From the NCBI GenBank assembly GCA_022711195.1, contig JAKLFN010000104.1:1-7136 (forward strand): a stretch of DNA of 7,136 nt, read 5' to 3'. Within the stretch, counting starts at the first letter, position 1. Every line of letters starts with the position of its first letter. The notes under the pieces are model-generated. The model worked only from the letters and a program-made list of their open reading frames with translations. It had not been told where the DNA came from and did no database searches. The translations under genes and the position numbers were made by a program. The stretch is from Bacteroidota bacterium. Lineage in GTDB: Bacteria; Bacteroidota; Bacteroidia; Bacteroidales; VadinHA17. This document shows, piece by piece, positions 1-6,894 of this stretch.

Positions 1-570
1 TAATGCTTTCTGAAAAAGGACTTTTGCTTCCCTCAGATTATTAAGTCTGAAATATGTCCAGCCTAACATTACAAGTCCGTCATAATCAAAAGGCCACATA
101 TTTACAACTTTATCGAAATAATTTAAAGCTTTATCATAATCTCCTTTTTCATAATATATCATGCCAAGCCTGTACAGGACTATTGAATAATTTGGGGTTA
201 TCTCCAGGATCTTTTCATATTGTGAAATGACTTCATTCATATTGCCGAGTGCGGCGAGAGGATAGACAATACCCATTTTAGCTTCAACAGCATAGGGCAT
301 TAGTGACACAGCCCTGGAGTAATACATTCTGGATTCATTATGGTTTCCGGCCAGATAATTCAGCCAACCTAAACGCAGGTTTATTTCATATGATTTTTCA
401 TCATAAACCGCTTTCAATGAATTTATAGCTGCCGGATACTGCTTTTTCTCCTCTTCATTATAGCTTTTAAGAAAAGCATCCCTTTTCAGGTTGAAATCCT
501 GTGCATTATTTATCTGGCCGGTAAATGAGCATACCAGTACTGTAAATAAGATTCTTCTCAGAAGTTCCAT
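1..570 (-). CDS. Secreted TPR-repeat protein, C-terminus cut off by the window edge
   Basis: The open frame reads from ATG at 570 to the window edge, giving 190 residues with no stop, so the C-terminus is missing. Residues 1-24 (MELLRRILFT... ending near NNAQ) look like a signal peptide: two arginines, then a hydrophobic stretch, so the protein should be exported to the periplasm or outer membrane. Four tetratricopeptide-like helix pairs follow at about 59-92, 93-126, 127-160 and 161-190; the third is the clearest (YRLGMIYYEKGDYDKALNYF). TPRs are protein-protein scaffolds, and no catalytic motif is visible. The start overlaps the stop of the upstream beta-barrel gene by 13 nt, which suggests translational coupling and a shared job. 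No other ATG lies between it and the upstream in-frame stop at 598-600. The TPR call is secure; the partner and role are unknown. Confidence 0.88.
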   Translation of the reverse strand, partial: MELLRRILFTVLVCSFTGQINNAQDFNLKRDAFLKSYNEEEKKQYPAAINSLKAVYDEKSYEINLRLGWLNYLAGNHNESRMYYSRAVSLMPYAVEAKMGIVYPLAALGNMNEVISQYEKILEITPNYSIVLYRLGMIYYEKGDYDKALNYFDKVVNMWPFDYDGLVMLGWTYFRLNNLREAKVLFQKAL

Positions 571-1895
571 GACAAACCTGCTGTTACTGAATAATTCTTA
601 AAGTCTAATTTATTCGGATCATAATTATTATATCCGTCAAAGGGAAGGAATTCGCTGGAATAAGTCCCGATACCTGCACCGGCAAAAAGGGTGATCCCTG
701 CCTTGTAAAAAGGAACAATGATCCTGCCATTATATTTCCCCGCAGGGTAATCAATACCATTATAAACTATGAGCCCGTTTTGTTCTGTATGGTTTTTCAT
801 TTTCCCCACAGCTCCCGAGAATTCAAACCACACATGGTTCTTTAATGAAAATCCTGCTATAAAACCGGTCACCAGACGTAATTTCGTTGAATCAGCGCCG
901 GGATTTGAACCTGCGGTTATGCTTCCTCCCAGATACAAATTCCTGTTTCCTGCAGGATAGAAAGTCAATCCGAACGTTCCCTGTAATTCCTTCGATTTAT
1001 TAAGGTTTGAATATACAGCTTCAGCTGAAAAAGAAGCATATCCTCCTGTCCGGGTTATGGCAAATCCTCCGGCAAAACCATTGGTCCTGGAATCATAGGT
1101 GTATGTTGAATAGTTCATACCGGAATAAGAAATTGCGAGAAGTGGATATCCGGCTGAGAGGATATGAAAGGACGGACTAAATATCCAGCCTGAAGAAGTA
1201 AAAAAATTAAATCTTCCATAGTATTGGTTCTGTATTACTCTTTGATCTTCCAGATCAGCCCTGAGAAATCCATCGAAATAATGAAGATGGTTATGTTTTA
1301 TAAGGTTGGTGAATGAATGATAATAAGAAGTTCTTTTACCGGTAAGGTGAGACAGATAAACTGCATTATTAATGAAATATTTTGTAACAACCTGGCTGCC
1401 TCCTTCATTATTCGCGAAATTTATTGCAGGATCAGAGGTAATGTCTTCCGTTCCGGCTTTAAGATAAAAGGATTCGATAGTCAGTGAATTTTTCTTAATC
1501 CGGCTCTCTTTTAAAATCCTTTCCCTGTCAGCCGGATTCATTTCCTGAACGATGGTCCATGCCTGGAAATATCTTCCTGAGAAATAATAACTATAGAAAA
1601 GATATTCAAGTGCGACATTATCACCGGCATTGAATCCGAGCGCTTTGGTAAAATGATTTACGGCCTGTGCATAATTGTGTTGTTCATAATAAGCTATTCC
1701 CAATCTCATTCTCATGTAATAATAATCATGTCCCGCCTTAATAGCTTCTTTCCCCTTATTTACAAGCTGATCCCAGTCCTTCTGATTGTAAAGAGCGTAT
1801 GTCAGGCTGTCGGCCTGCCTGAAACTCATGGTCATCTGGGAATAGCCACTCAGTGATAAAATTGATATTATTGTAATTATTATTATTCGTTGCAT
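558..1895 (-). CDS. TPR plus outer-membrane beta-barrel protein, YaiO-like
   Basis: This 445-residue protein has a signal peptide at residues 1-19 (MQRIIIITIISILSLSGYSQ, cut near SGYSQ). About three TPR-like helix pairs cover roughly 35-118, for example LGIAYYEQHNYAQAVNHF at 65-82. From about 135 to the end come alternating aromatic and hydrophobic beta strands separated by polar turns. The protein ends in ...GLSWNF, and a terminal Phe is the usual signal for insertion by the Bam complex. N-terminal TPR followed by a barrel is the layout of YaiO-family outer-membrane proteins, which is a family-level match from memory. It overlaps the upstream peptidase gene by 13 nt and the downstream TPR gene by 13 nt, so it is probably translated with both. 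In this operon it is the natural outer-membrane component, as a pore, anchor or assembly scaffold. Substrate specificity cannot be read. A plain structural barrel is the alternative. Confidence 0.85.
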   Translation of the reverse strand: MQRIIIITIISILSLSGYSQMTMSFRQADSLTYALYNQKDWDQLVNKGKEAIKAGHDYYYMRMRLGIAYYEQHNYAQAVNHFTKALGFNAGDNVALEYLFYSYYFSGRYFQAWTIVQEMNPADRERILKESRIKKNSLTIESFYLKAGTEDITSDPAINFANNEGGSQVVTKYFINNAVYLSHLTGKRTSYYHSFTNLIKHNHLHYFDGFLRADLEDQRVIQNQYYGRFNFFTSSGWIFSPSFHILSAGYPLLAISYSGMNYSTYTYDSRTNGFAGGFAITRTGGYASFSAEAVYSNLNKSKELQGTFGLTFYPAGNRNLYLGGSITAGSNPGADSTKLRLVTGFIAGFSLKNHVWFEFSGAVGKMKNHTEQNGLIVYNGIDYPAGKYNGRIIVPFYKAGITLFAGAGIGTYSSEFLPFDGYNNYDPNKLDFKNYSVTAGLSWNF

Positions 1896-4084
1896 ACTGT
1901 GGCTGTTAAGGAAATTCTTTCATTATTGACGGTTAAAGCTGAAATGCCCTTTTCATCAATTTCGATTTTGAATTCATATCCCGAAGTTCTCCGGCGGTTA
2001 AAATAATTTACCGACGATGAAGCTAAACGGATCCGGGTTGTCATCAGTTCATTGTCAATATATTCATATTTAAGGCTATATTCCGACCCTATAAATTTCA
2101 GGAACGGAGCCGTGAAATCCTGAAGAAATAACAAGAATCTGTTCGTAACAAGATTTAAAGGGAATTGGTCGGAAATCTTTACATCCCTGTAGAATCCGAG
2201 AGGGATTTTAAAAGCAGAGAGAAAAAAGAAATACAGGAGTGTATTTTTCTTTCCCTCATAATGGCGGAACATGAACAGGTTACCGTCATTAGAGAAATAA
2301 GCAATTGCCCCGGATGTGAGGCATTTAATAAAAGGTATGTTATATTCATTTGCATCCACTTCCCATCTGTCGATCTCTTTCTTCCCGTCTCTGATCAGTT
2401 CAAAGCAGAAATTTTTACCCGGTACAAGATCAAAGGCATTTGCAAGGAGTTCATTCGTTTGTATATTGGATACTGACCGGTTAAGTTCAGGTACTGAATA
2501 ATTTTTCAGTTCAAAGCCATTCTCCTTAAGTTCCATGAAATAGCTCAGGGGATAATGCAGGGTATATGATCCTAAATAAGGCATTGTCTGGATCTGGAAA
2601 TGAAGATGCGGGTATGGTGATCTTCCCGAGTTACCGCATTTGCCAATAACGCTGCCCTGTCTGACACGTTCACCCTGTCTGACAGTAATAGATCCCTGTC
2701 GGAGGTGACTTAATGAAGAATAAACATGCTTATTATGTCTTATTATGACTGTATTACCCCAGTTTTCCCTTATATTGGGCCTGCCGATAATATTATCCTC
2801 AATATTGTCGGTGACAGATTCAATGGTACCATCAGCAGGAGCAAGCACAGGTTTATTATAACAGAAATAATCCTCCGGCAGATCGCCCTTATCCTTAAAT
2901 TGTTTCCCTTCCTGGTTATGAATGACAAAATCCAGGGCATGCCGCCATGAGCCTTTATGAGTGATAGAACCATCATATCCCTGTGACACAACCCATGTCC
3001 CGTAAAAAGGGAGTCTCATTGATACCATATCATACCTGAAACGTTCGGTATCATTCTCAAATGAATACAGGTTTTTTTCAGGAGAATTCTGCTGGATTAC
3101 AACCTCTGCAAGTTTTTTTGAAGGTTTGATCCTGAATTTCAGAACATACAGGAATAAAAGAACTATCAGATTAAAAGGAAGTGCATAGACCGGAAGAGCT
3201 GCCGTTACAAAAAGGGAGTAAAGGCTTATAGATAATATAGCCACTATCGGGATAAGAAGAAGCGACCAGAGATAAGAGCGGATTGAAGGGATAATAAAAA
3301 ATCCTCCGATGGCAATTGAGGTAAGAATATAATTGAACCCTATATAGCTGTAATTGATCTCGGTGATATCGGCACCCACGAAATCATAAAAGAAATATGC
3401 GGCAAAGAATCCCATCAGTGACAGAGTGAAGGAGATCCTTGAGACATATAATAGTCCGGCGGCAAGAATTATCCCGGACAACACATTATACTGAAATAAT
3501 ATTGCTCCGAGTGATATAAAATAAACTTTAAGTGGTTTTGCAATCGCGATATTGTTCCACCATTCATACAGCCTGACAAAGGGATCGCCACCCAGGGTAT
3601 AGAGTTCATTTATTGTAAAGATACCCCTTTCGCTTATTGAAAGAAATGTCATGTTCCTTGTTGCAAGTGTCATTATCCATGCTCCAAGGACGAATGGCAT
3701 GCTTAAAAATGGTAATGTATATTTACCTATTACACCATGGAGACTTACGGAAATAAAAAGGGTAAGGATTGAAGCGAGGAAAATAGTGACAAAGAGGACA
3801 GGGCCGGGAGAATAAAATATTCCGAGACTTAAACCGACCAGTAGACTATTGTACCCATAGATACCTTTCTTTATCACCTTCCTGTCCAGTCCCATCAATA
3901 AAGCCGTGATGTTTGCAACGATAACGGACAACATGCCTGCAAGTCCGGCATAAATATCTGCAAATGAAACCAGGATGAGGATTATTGAGAATAATTTCTT
4001 ATCTGAAAAGAATATCTGGGAATAGCTGTTGAGTATTCCTGTGCCACAGCCTTTAAGAAATTCTTTTATGGTTCCGGATTGCAT
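1883..4084 (-). CDS. Urea-transporter-like membrane domain fused to an M23 (LytM-type) metallopeptidase
   Basis: The 733-residue protein has three parts. Residues about 30-320 form a polytopic membrane domain with both halves of the urea transporter (SLC14/UT) pseudo-repeat: GYNSLLVGLSLG (77-88) and TLPFLSMPFVLGAW (123-136) in the first, GFNYILTSIAIGG (249-261) and YALPFN (300-305) in the second. Bacterial urea channels are normally a single domain of about 300-340 residues. Residues about 355-515 form an M23 zinc endopeptidase domain with all ligands visible: H376 and D385, H460 in SLSHL, and H493/H495 in PHLHF. It is therefore predicted active, normally on peptidoglycan cross-bridges. Residues about 520-733 form an additional domain I do not recognise, including a hydrophobic stretch at about 614-631. 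The start is 7 nt from the previous stop, and the end overlaps the barrel gene. The charge pattern makes the location of the peptidase puzzling (see findings). Both family calls are firm; the joint function is unknown. Confidence 0.9.
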   Translation of the reverse strand: MQSGTIKEFLKGCGTGILNSYSQIFFSDKKLFSIILILVSFADIYAGLAGMLSVIVANITALLMGLDRKVIKKGIYGYNSLLVGLSLGIFYSPGPVLFVTIFLASILTLFISVSLHGVIGKYTLPFLSMPFVLGAWIMTLATRNMTFLSISERGIFTINELYTLGGDPFVRLYEWWNNIAIAKPLKVYFISLGAILFQYNVLSGIILAAGLLYVSRISFTLSLMGFFAAYFFYDFVGADITEINYSYIGFNYILTSIAIGGFFIIPSIRSYLWSLLLIPIVAILSISLYSLFVTAALPVYALPFNLIVLLFLYVLKFRIKPSKKLAEVVIQQNSPEKNLYSFENDTERFRYDMVSMRLPFYGTWVVSQGYDGSITHKGSWRHALDFVIHNQEGKQFKDKGDLPEDYFCYNKPVLAPADGTIESVTDNIEDNIIGRPNIRENWGNTVIIRHNKHVYSSLSHLRQGSITVRQGERVRQGSVIGKCGNSGRSPYPHLHFQIQTMPYLGSYTLHYPLSYFMELKENGFELKNYSVPELNRSVSNIQTNELLANAFDLVPGKNFCFELIRDGKKEIDRWEVDANEYNIPFIKCLTSGAIAYFSNDGNLFMFRHYEGKKNTLLYFFFLSAFKIPLGFYRDVKISDQFPLNLVTNRFLLFLQDFTAPFLKFIGSEYSLKYEYIDNELMTTRIRLASSSVNYFNRRRTSGYEFKIEIDEKGISALTVNNERISLTATVCNE

Positions 4085-4091
4085 TAAAGTG

Positions 4092-5435
4092 TTATAATAA
4101 ATGATCGGGAAGGTTTTCCAATCCTGCCACTGTTTGCAGGTTTTCCGATTCCCGGATTACATGAAGTTTATTCTTTTGATCTATCAGAACTATTTTAGGT
4201 CTGTAAGTAATGAATTGCATCCACTGGGTCATGTTATAAGCACCTACTCTTTTAATAACAAAATTATCTCCCTTCTTCAGCAGGGGGAAAGCAATGGCAT
4301 TACGTACCACGTCGATATTCATGCACAGTGGTCCGTAAATTGTTGTTTCTTCGAGATGATCCGATGTCGGTTTTGCAGGATGAAGTTCATGATCATACCA
4401 GAAAGAGGTGAAAAGCATATTGACACCGGTATCTGTGATTGTTGATCTCCTGCCGTCAGCGAGACGTTTATTTGCAAGCACCGTACCGATCAGATAACCT
4501 GCCTCGTCGATGAGTGCCCGTCCTGTTTCAAGTATAAGCATTGGCAATTTGGAAGGATTTATTTCCGAATTAACCAGAGCTGATGTAATTGCTTCGGCAT
4601 ATTCATCAAATCCGGGTACTACGTCACGGCCCTGGTAATATGCTCCCTTCAGTGTATTTTTTGATGCAAACCCGCCGCCGATATCAATATATTTGACGGC
4701 TTTATTATGCTTCTTATCTGTCCTGTAAGCAAGATCTGCAAGCTTTGACATTGCGATCCTGTAAGCATCGGTTGAAAGTATATAGGTTCCTATATGAGTG
4801 TGCAAGCCCACAAGTTCAAGATTGCCGTCCATCATTATCCTGTTGATGGCATCCCAGGCCTCGCCATTCTCATAGTTGAAACCGAACCTGTCCCACATAG
4901 GATAAATGCCAGTGTCCATATTTACCCTTATCGCGACTTTTGCTTTTTTCCCGATTCTTTTTGTCAGACTGATTATCGTATAGAGTTCGTCGAAATGATC
5001 AATATGAATGAATGAATCGTTTTCGATAGCGGTAATTATCTCTTCATCCGATTTCCCCGGACCGTTAAATATTATTTGTGAGCCAGGGACATTATTTTTA
5101 ACAGCTTTCTCATATTCAAAACCCGACACCACTTCGGCCCATGATCCTTCCTGGTGAAATATCCTGCAGACTGAATCGAGGTAATTTGTTTTATATGACC
5201 ATGCGAACTGAACTTTCGGATATCTTGTTTCGAAGGCTCTTTTTGCTTCCCTGAAAGTTTCACGGATACTTTTTTCGGAAATCACAAAAACAGGAGATCC
5301 GTACTGTTTTACTATATCTGCAACAGATGTATTTTCAATATGGGTAACAGGATCAGTCTGGACGCTCATTCCGAATTTTGAAGGCATCCCTGCCCTGATC
5401 TTTTTTATCAATGGTCTTTCAAATGGCTTTTTCAT
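4092..5435 (-). CDS. Fold-type III PLP-dependent decarboxylase, diaminopimelate decarboxylase-like with an altered substrate site
   Basis: The 447-residue product has the full layout of the DapDC/ornithine decarboxylase superfamily: an alanine-racemase-like TIM barrel at about 45-330, then a C-terminal beta domain. Visible motifs are the Schiff-base lysine K82 in SYKTN, HTHIG at 212-216, the phosphate-binding DIGGGF at 251-256, ETGR at 303-306 (EPGR in most relatives), the catalytic cysteine C371 in GPLCMNID, and GAY at 398-400. It should therefore remove an alpha-carboxyl from an amino-acid substrate. Residues used by LysA to hold diaminopimelate are changed: M372 replaces the Glu after the Cys, and T343 sits where LysA has an Arg. 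A different substrate, perhaps a carrier- or peptide-bound amino acid, is likely. It lies 14 nt after the ATP-grasp gene and 7 nt before the urea-transporter/M23 gene, with no Shine-Dalgarno visible. An ordinary LysA role is less likely but not excluded. Confidence 0.88.
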   Translation of the reverse strand: MKKPFERPLIKKIRAGMPSKFGMSVQTDPVTHIENTSVADIVKQYGSPVFVISEKSIRETFREAKRAFETRYPKVQFAWSYKTNYLDSVCRIFHQEGSWAEVVSGFEYEKAVKNNVPGSQIIFNGPGKSDEEIITAIENDSFIHIDHFDELYTIISLTKRIGKKAKVAIRVNMDTGIYPMWDRFGFNYENGEAWDAINRIMMDGNLELVGLHTHIGTYILSTDAYRIAMSKLADLAYRTDKKHNKAVKYIDIGGGFASKNTLKGAYYQGRDVVPGFDEYAEAITSALVNSEINPSKLPMLILETGRALIDEAGYLIGTVLANKRLADGRRSTITDTGVNMLFTSFWYDHELHPAKPTSDHLEETTIYGPLCMNIDVVRNAIAFPLLKKGDNFVIKRVGAYNMTQWMQFITYRPKIVLIDQKNKLHVIRESENLQTVAGLENLPDHLL

Positions 5436-5449
5436 TGGAAATATGATTT

Positions 5450-6499
5450 TTACAGAATTCCTGATATTGATAATTTCTCAAATTCATTTATGTCAGTAAT
5501 AAGATCGAAAGAATATCTCACGAAAATGATCCCTTTCTTATAGTCAGTAAAAGGTTTAACATTCATTCCGAGGGCCAGTTTTACCATTGCTTCCGGAAGG
5601 TTTTGTCCGGCTCCTACAGCCAGGTAGACCCATGCGGGAATACGTGGATTGATTTCTATCAGGTAAAATTCATCATCATCCGAACGGATGAGTTCCAGTT
5701 CCATACCTCCTCTCCAGCGTGTAGATTTGATTATTCTGTGGGTAAGATCAAGCATTCTGTCATCATCAAGCGTTATTCCGGCCCAGGCTTTCCCTTTGTC
5801 GGTAATATAAAGTTTTCTCATCGGAACGGCTCCTATTGTATTTCCGTAACCGTCTCCGAGGGCCACAACATTTACCTCGGTCCCCCTTATATATTCCTGG
5901 ATAATAACCGGCAAGCCCCATTTTGCCGAAATCTTATGAAAATACATTGAAGCCTGGTCAAAATTACTGGCTATATATGCATCATAGAATTTACCTTTGA
6001 GGACAACCGGGTAGTCGAATTCTTCTTTGATATCCCGTAGTTCATCAAGGTTGGTAACAGGTTTACCTGAAGGGACCTTTACATCATATTTTTTTCCGAA
6101 TTCAGGAAGGTTGTTTTTGCTCCTTTCTTCAAAAATATCGAGTTCGGGAAGAAAAGTACTGATGCCTGCTCCGGCAAGTTTTTTTCCTGATTTCATGAAA
6201 GCACGCAATTCAGCATCGAAATTCGGGATAAGAACGTTGATTTTTTCAATCCTGCTTATTTCAAGTAACCTGTTTACAAGGATATCTGAACCTTCAGAAG
6301 GATAAGGGACACGATATGTTTTATCAACGAGGTCGTGCATATATATTCCCGGTTCAAGGTTTTCATATGCCAGGCCAATGATCCTGACATCAAACTCATC
6401 GGATTCCCTGAGAGCTCTTATGACCGGAATTCCGGGTCCGGGATTATCAGTATTGTTAAGCCCTGTGACTGCAACAGTCAGCTTTCTTTTATCGCTCAT
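5450..6499 (-). CDS. CPSase-like ATP-grasp ligase
   Basis: I use the ATG at 6497-6499, giving 349 residues. A longer frame would begin at a TTG six bases upstream (6505), which is less likely. ATP-grasp enzymes activate a carboxylate as acyl-phosphate and join it to an amine or other nucleophile. The N-terminal pre-grasp domain (about 5-115) includes DNPGPGIPVIRAL. The ATP-grasp fold follows: the ATP-binding lysine in VVLKGK (K168), the adenine-side hinge IIQEYIRGTEVNV (199-211), and the metal-binding GGMELEL (264-270) with EINPR (282-286). The acidic and Asn metal ligands are intact, so it should be active. The style is closer to carbamoyl-phosphate-synthase or PylC-like ligases than to RimK or Ddl. 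The start overlaps the PqqD-like stop by 11 nt, so the two are probably made in a fixed ratio and may work together. The acceptor and amino-acid substrate cannot be assigned. Confidence 0.88.
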   Translation of the reverse strand: MSDKRKLTVAVTGLNNTDNPGPGIPVIRALRESDEFDVRIIGLAYENLEPGIYMHDLVDKTYRVPYPSEGSDILVNRLLEISRIEKINVLIPNFDAELRAFMKSGKKLAGAGISTFLPELDIFEERSKNNLPEFGKKYDVKVPSGKPVTNLDELRDIKEEFDYPVVLKGKFYDAYIASNFDQASMYFHKISAKWGLPVIIQEYIRGTEVNVVALGDGYGNTIGAVPMRKLYITDKGKAWAGITLDDDRMLDLTHRIIKSTRWRGGMELELIRSDDDEFYLIEINPRIPAWVYLAVGAGQNLPEAMVKLALGMNVKPFTDYKKGIIFVRYSFDLITDINEFEKLSISGIL

Positions 6500-6737
6500 C
6501 CTCAAGAAGTTTAAATTGTCTCATCAATCCCATGAAATCTATATAATATTTTTCAAACTCATCAGCAGTAATATCATAGTTTTCAGTCATATGTGTCGTT
6601 ATTTCGGCATTCGATCTTCCCTCTTTCATCAGGCTAAGGATTTCCAGTCCCTGTTCATTAAGTGAATATGATTCACCGTTCGTGGGATCAAAGAGGAACC
6701 CTGACTCGCTAACGGCTATGTTTCTCTTTAGCTTCAT
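6489..6737 (-). CDS. Small PqqD-like (RiPP recognition element) protein
   Basis: This 82-residue protein has the usual length and pattern of the PqqD family: a short beta region with FLFDPTNGESYSLNEQG (residues 14-30), then helices of the winged-helix type (GLEILSLMKEGRSNAEITTH and the segment at about 55-78 ending in FKLLEDER). In characterised systems PqqD-like domains bind the leader of a ribosomal peptide and hand it to a modifying enzyme. Stand-alone copies are often encoded next to ATP-grasp or radical SAM enzymes. Here it is the first gene of the operon and overlaps the ATP-grasp gene by 11 nt. No signal peptide, Cys or phosphopantetheine DSL motif is seen, so an acyl carrier protein is unlikely. 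No leader or precursor peptide gene was found in this window, so its partner may be encoded elsewhere, or it may act as a carrier or specificity factor itself. Confidence 0.8.
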   Translation of the reverse strand: MKLKRNIAVSESGFLFDPTNGESYSLNEQGLEILSLMKEGRSNAEITTHMTENYDITADEFEKYYIDFMGLMRQFKLLEDER

Positions 6738-6816
6738 ATTAGTAATGGTTTTATTTCCCGGCTATATTATACGAGAATCGATGAAGAATGGATGAAATTA
6801 AGGATATTTAAACAAC
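6738..6816 (-). promoter_or_regulatory. Probable promoter region of the six-gene operon
   Basis: This AT-rich gap lies between the terminator of the upstream gene and the PqqD-like start. On the minus strand it contains TATAAT at 6771-6766, with TTTCAT at 6797-6792 about 20 nt further upstream, loosely resembling a -33 element. A start of transcription near 6758 would leave a leader of about 20 nt. No good match to the Bacteroidota consensus (TTTG and TAnnTTTG) and no operator palindrome was seen, so the assignment rests mainly on position and the TATAAT box. All later genes are too closely packed for a separate promoter to be obvious. Confidence 0.45.
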
Positions 6817-6850
6817 AAAAGCCGGCTAAAGATTAATTCTTCCGGCTTTT
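6817..6850 (-). terminator. Intrinsic terminator after the EF-hand gene
   Basis: AAAAGCCGG at 6817-6825 pairs with CCGGCTTTT at 6842-6850. An inner AAGA/TCTT pairing (6829-6832 with 6838-6841) is separated by a small bulge. On the minus strand the stem runs into TTTTGTTGTTT, and on the plus strand into TTTTATTTT, so it could work in both directions. It sits 44 nt after the EF-hand stop and before the next promoter, which separates the two transcription units. Confidence 0.8.
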
Positions 6851-6894
6851 ATTTTCAACATTTTAAATCTGTTTTGAATCCCTTGATGATGAAA

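Noticed and set aside
769..960. Plus-strand open frame of 63 codons
   Set aside because: It lies wholly inside the beta-barrel gene on the other strand, has no recognisable protein pattern and no start context. It is a shadow frame.
1860..1895. ATT/AAT-rich run at the start of the barrel gene as a microsatellite repeat
   Set aside because: It encodes the Ile-rich signal peptide core (RIIIITIISI) in an AT-rich genome and is not an exact tandem array.
4101..4445. Plus-strand open frame of 114 codons
   Set aside because: It is antisense to the conserved C-terminal domain of the PLP decarboxylase. The translation is low in complexity and matches no family I know.
5603..5950. Plus-strand open frame of 115 codons
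   Set aside because: It is antisense to the ATP-grasp metal-binding and ATP-binding region, whose motifs are clearly conserved on the minus strand.
6489..6737. The 82-residue protein as an acyl carrier protein or LysW-type carrier
   Set aside because: It has no DSL phosphopantetheine site and no zinc-ribbon cysteines or C-terminal EDWGE-like tail. The FDPTNGESYSLNEQG pattern fits PqqD better.
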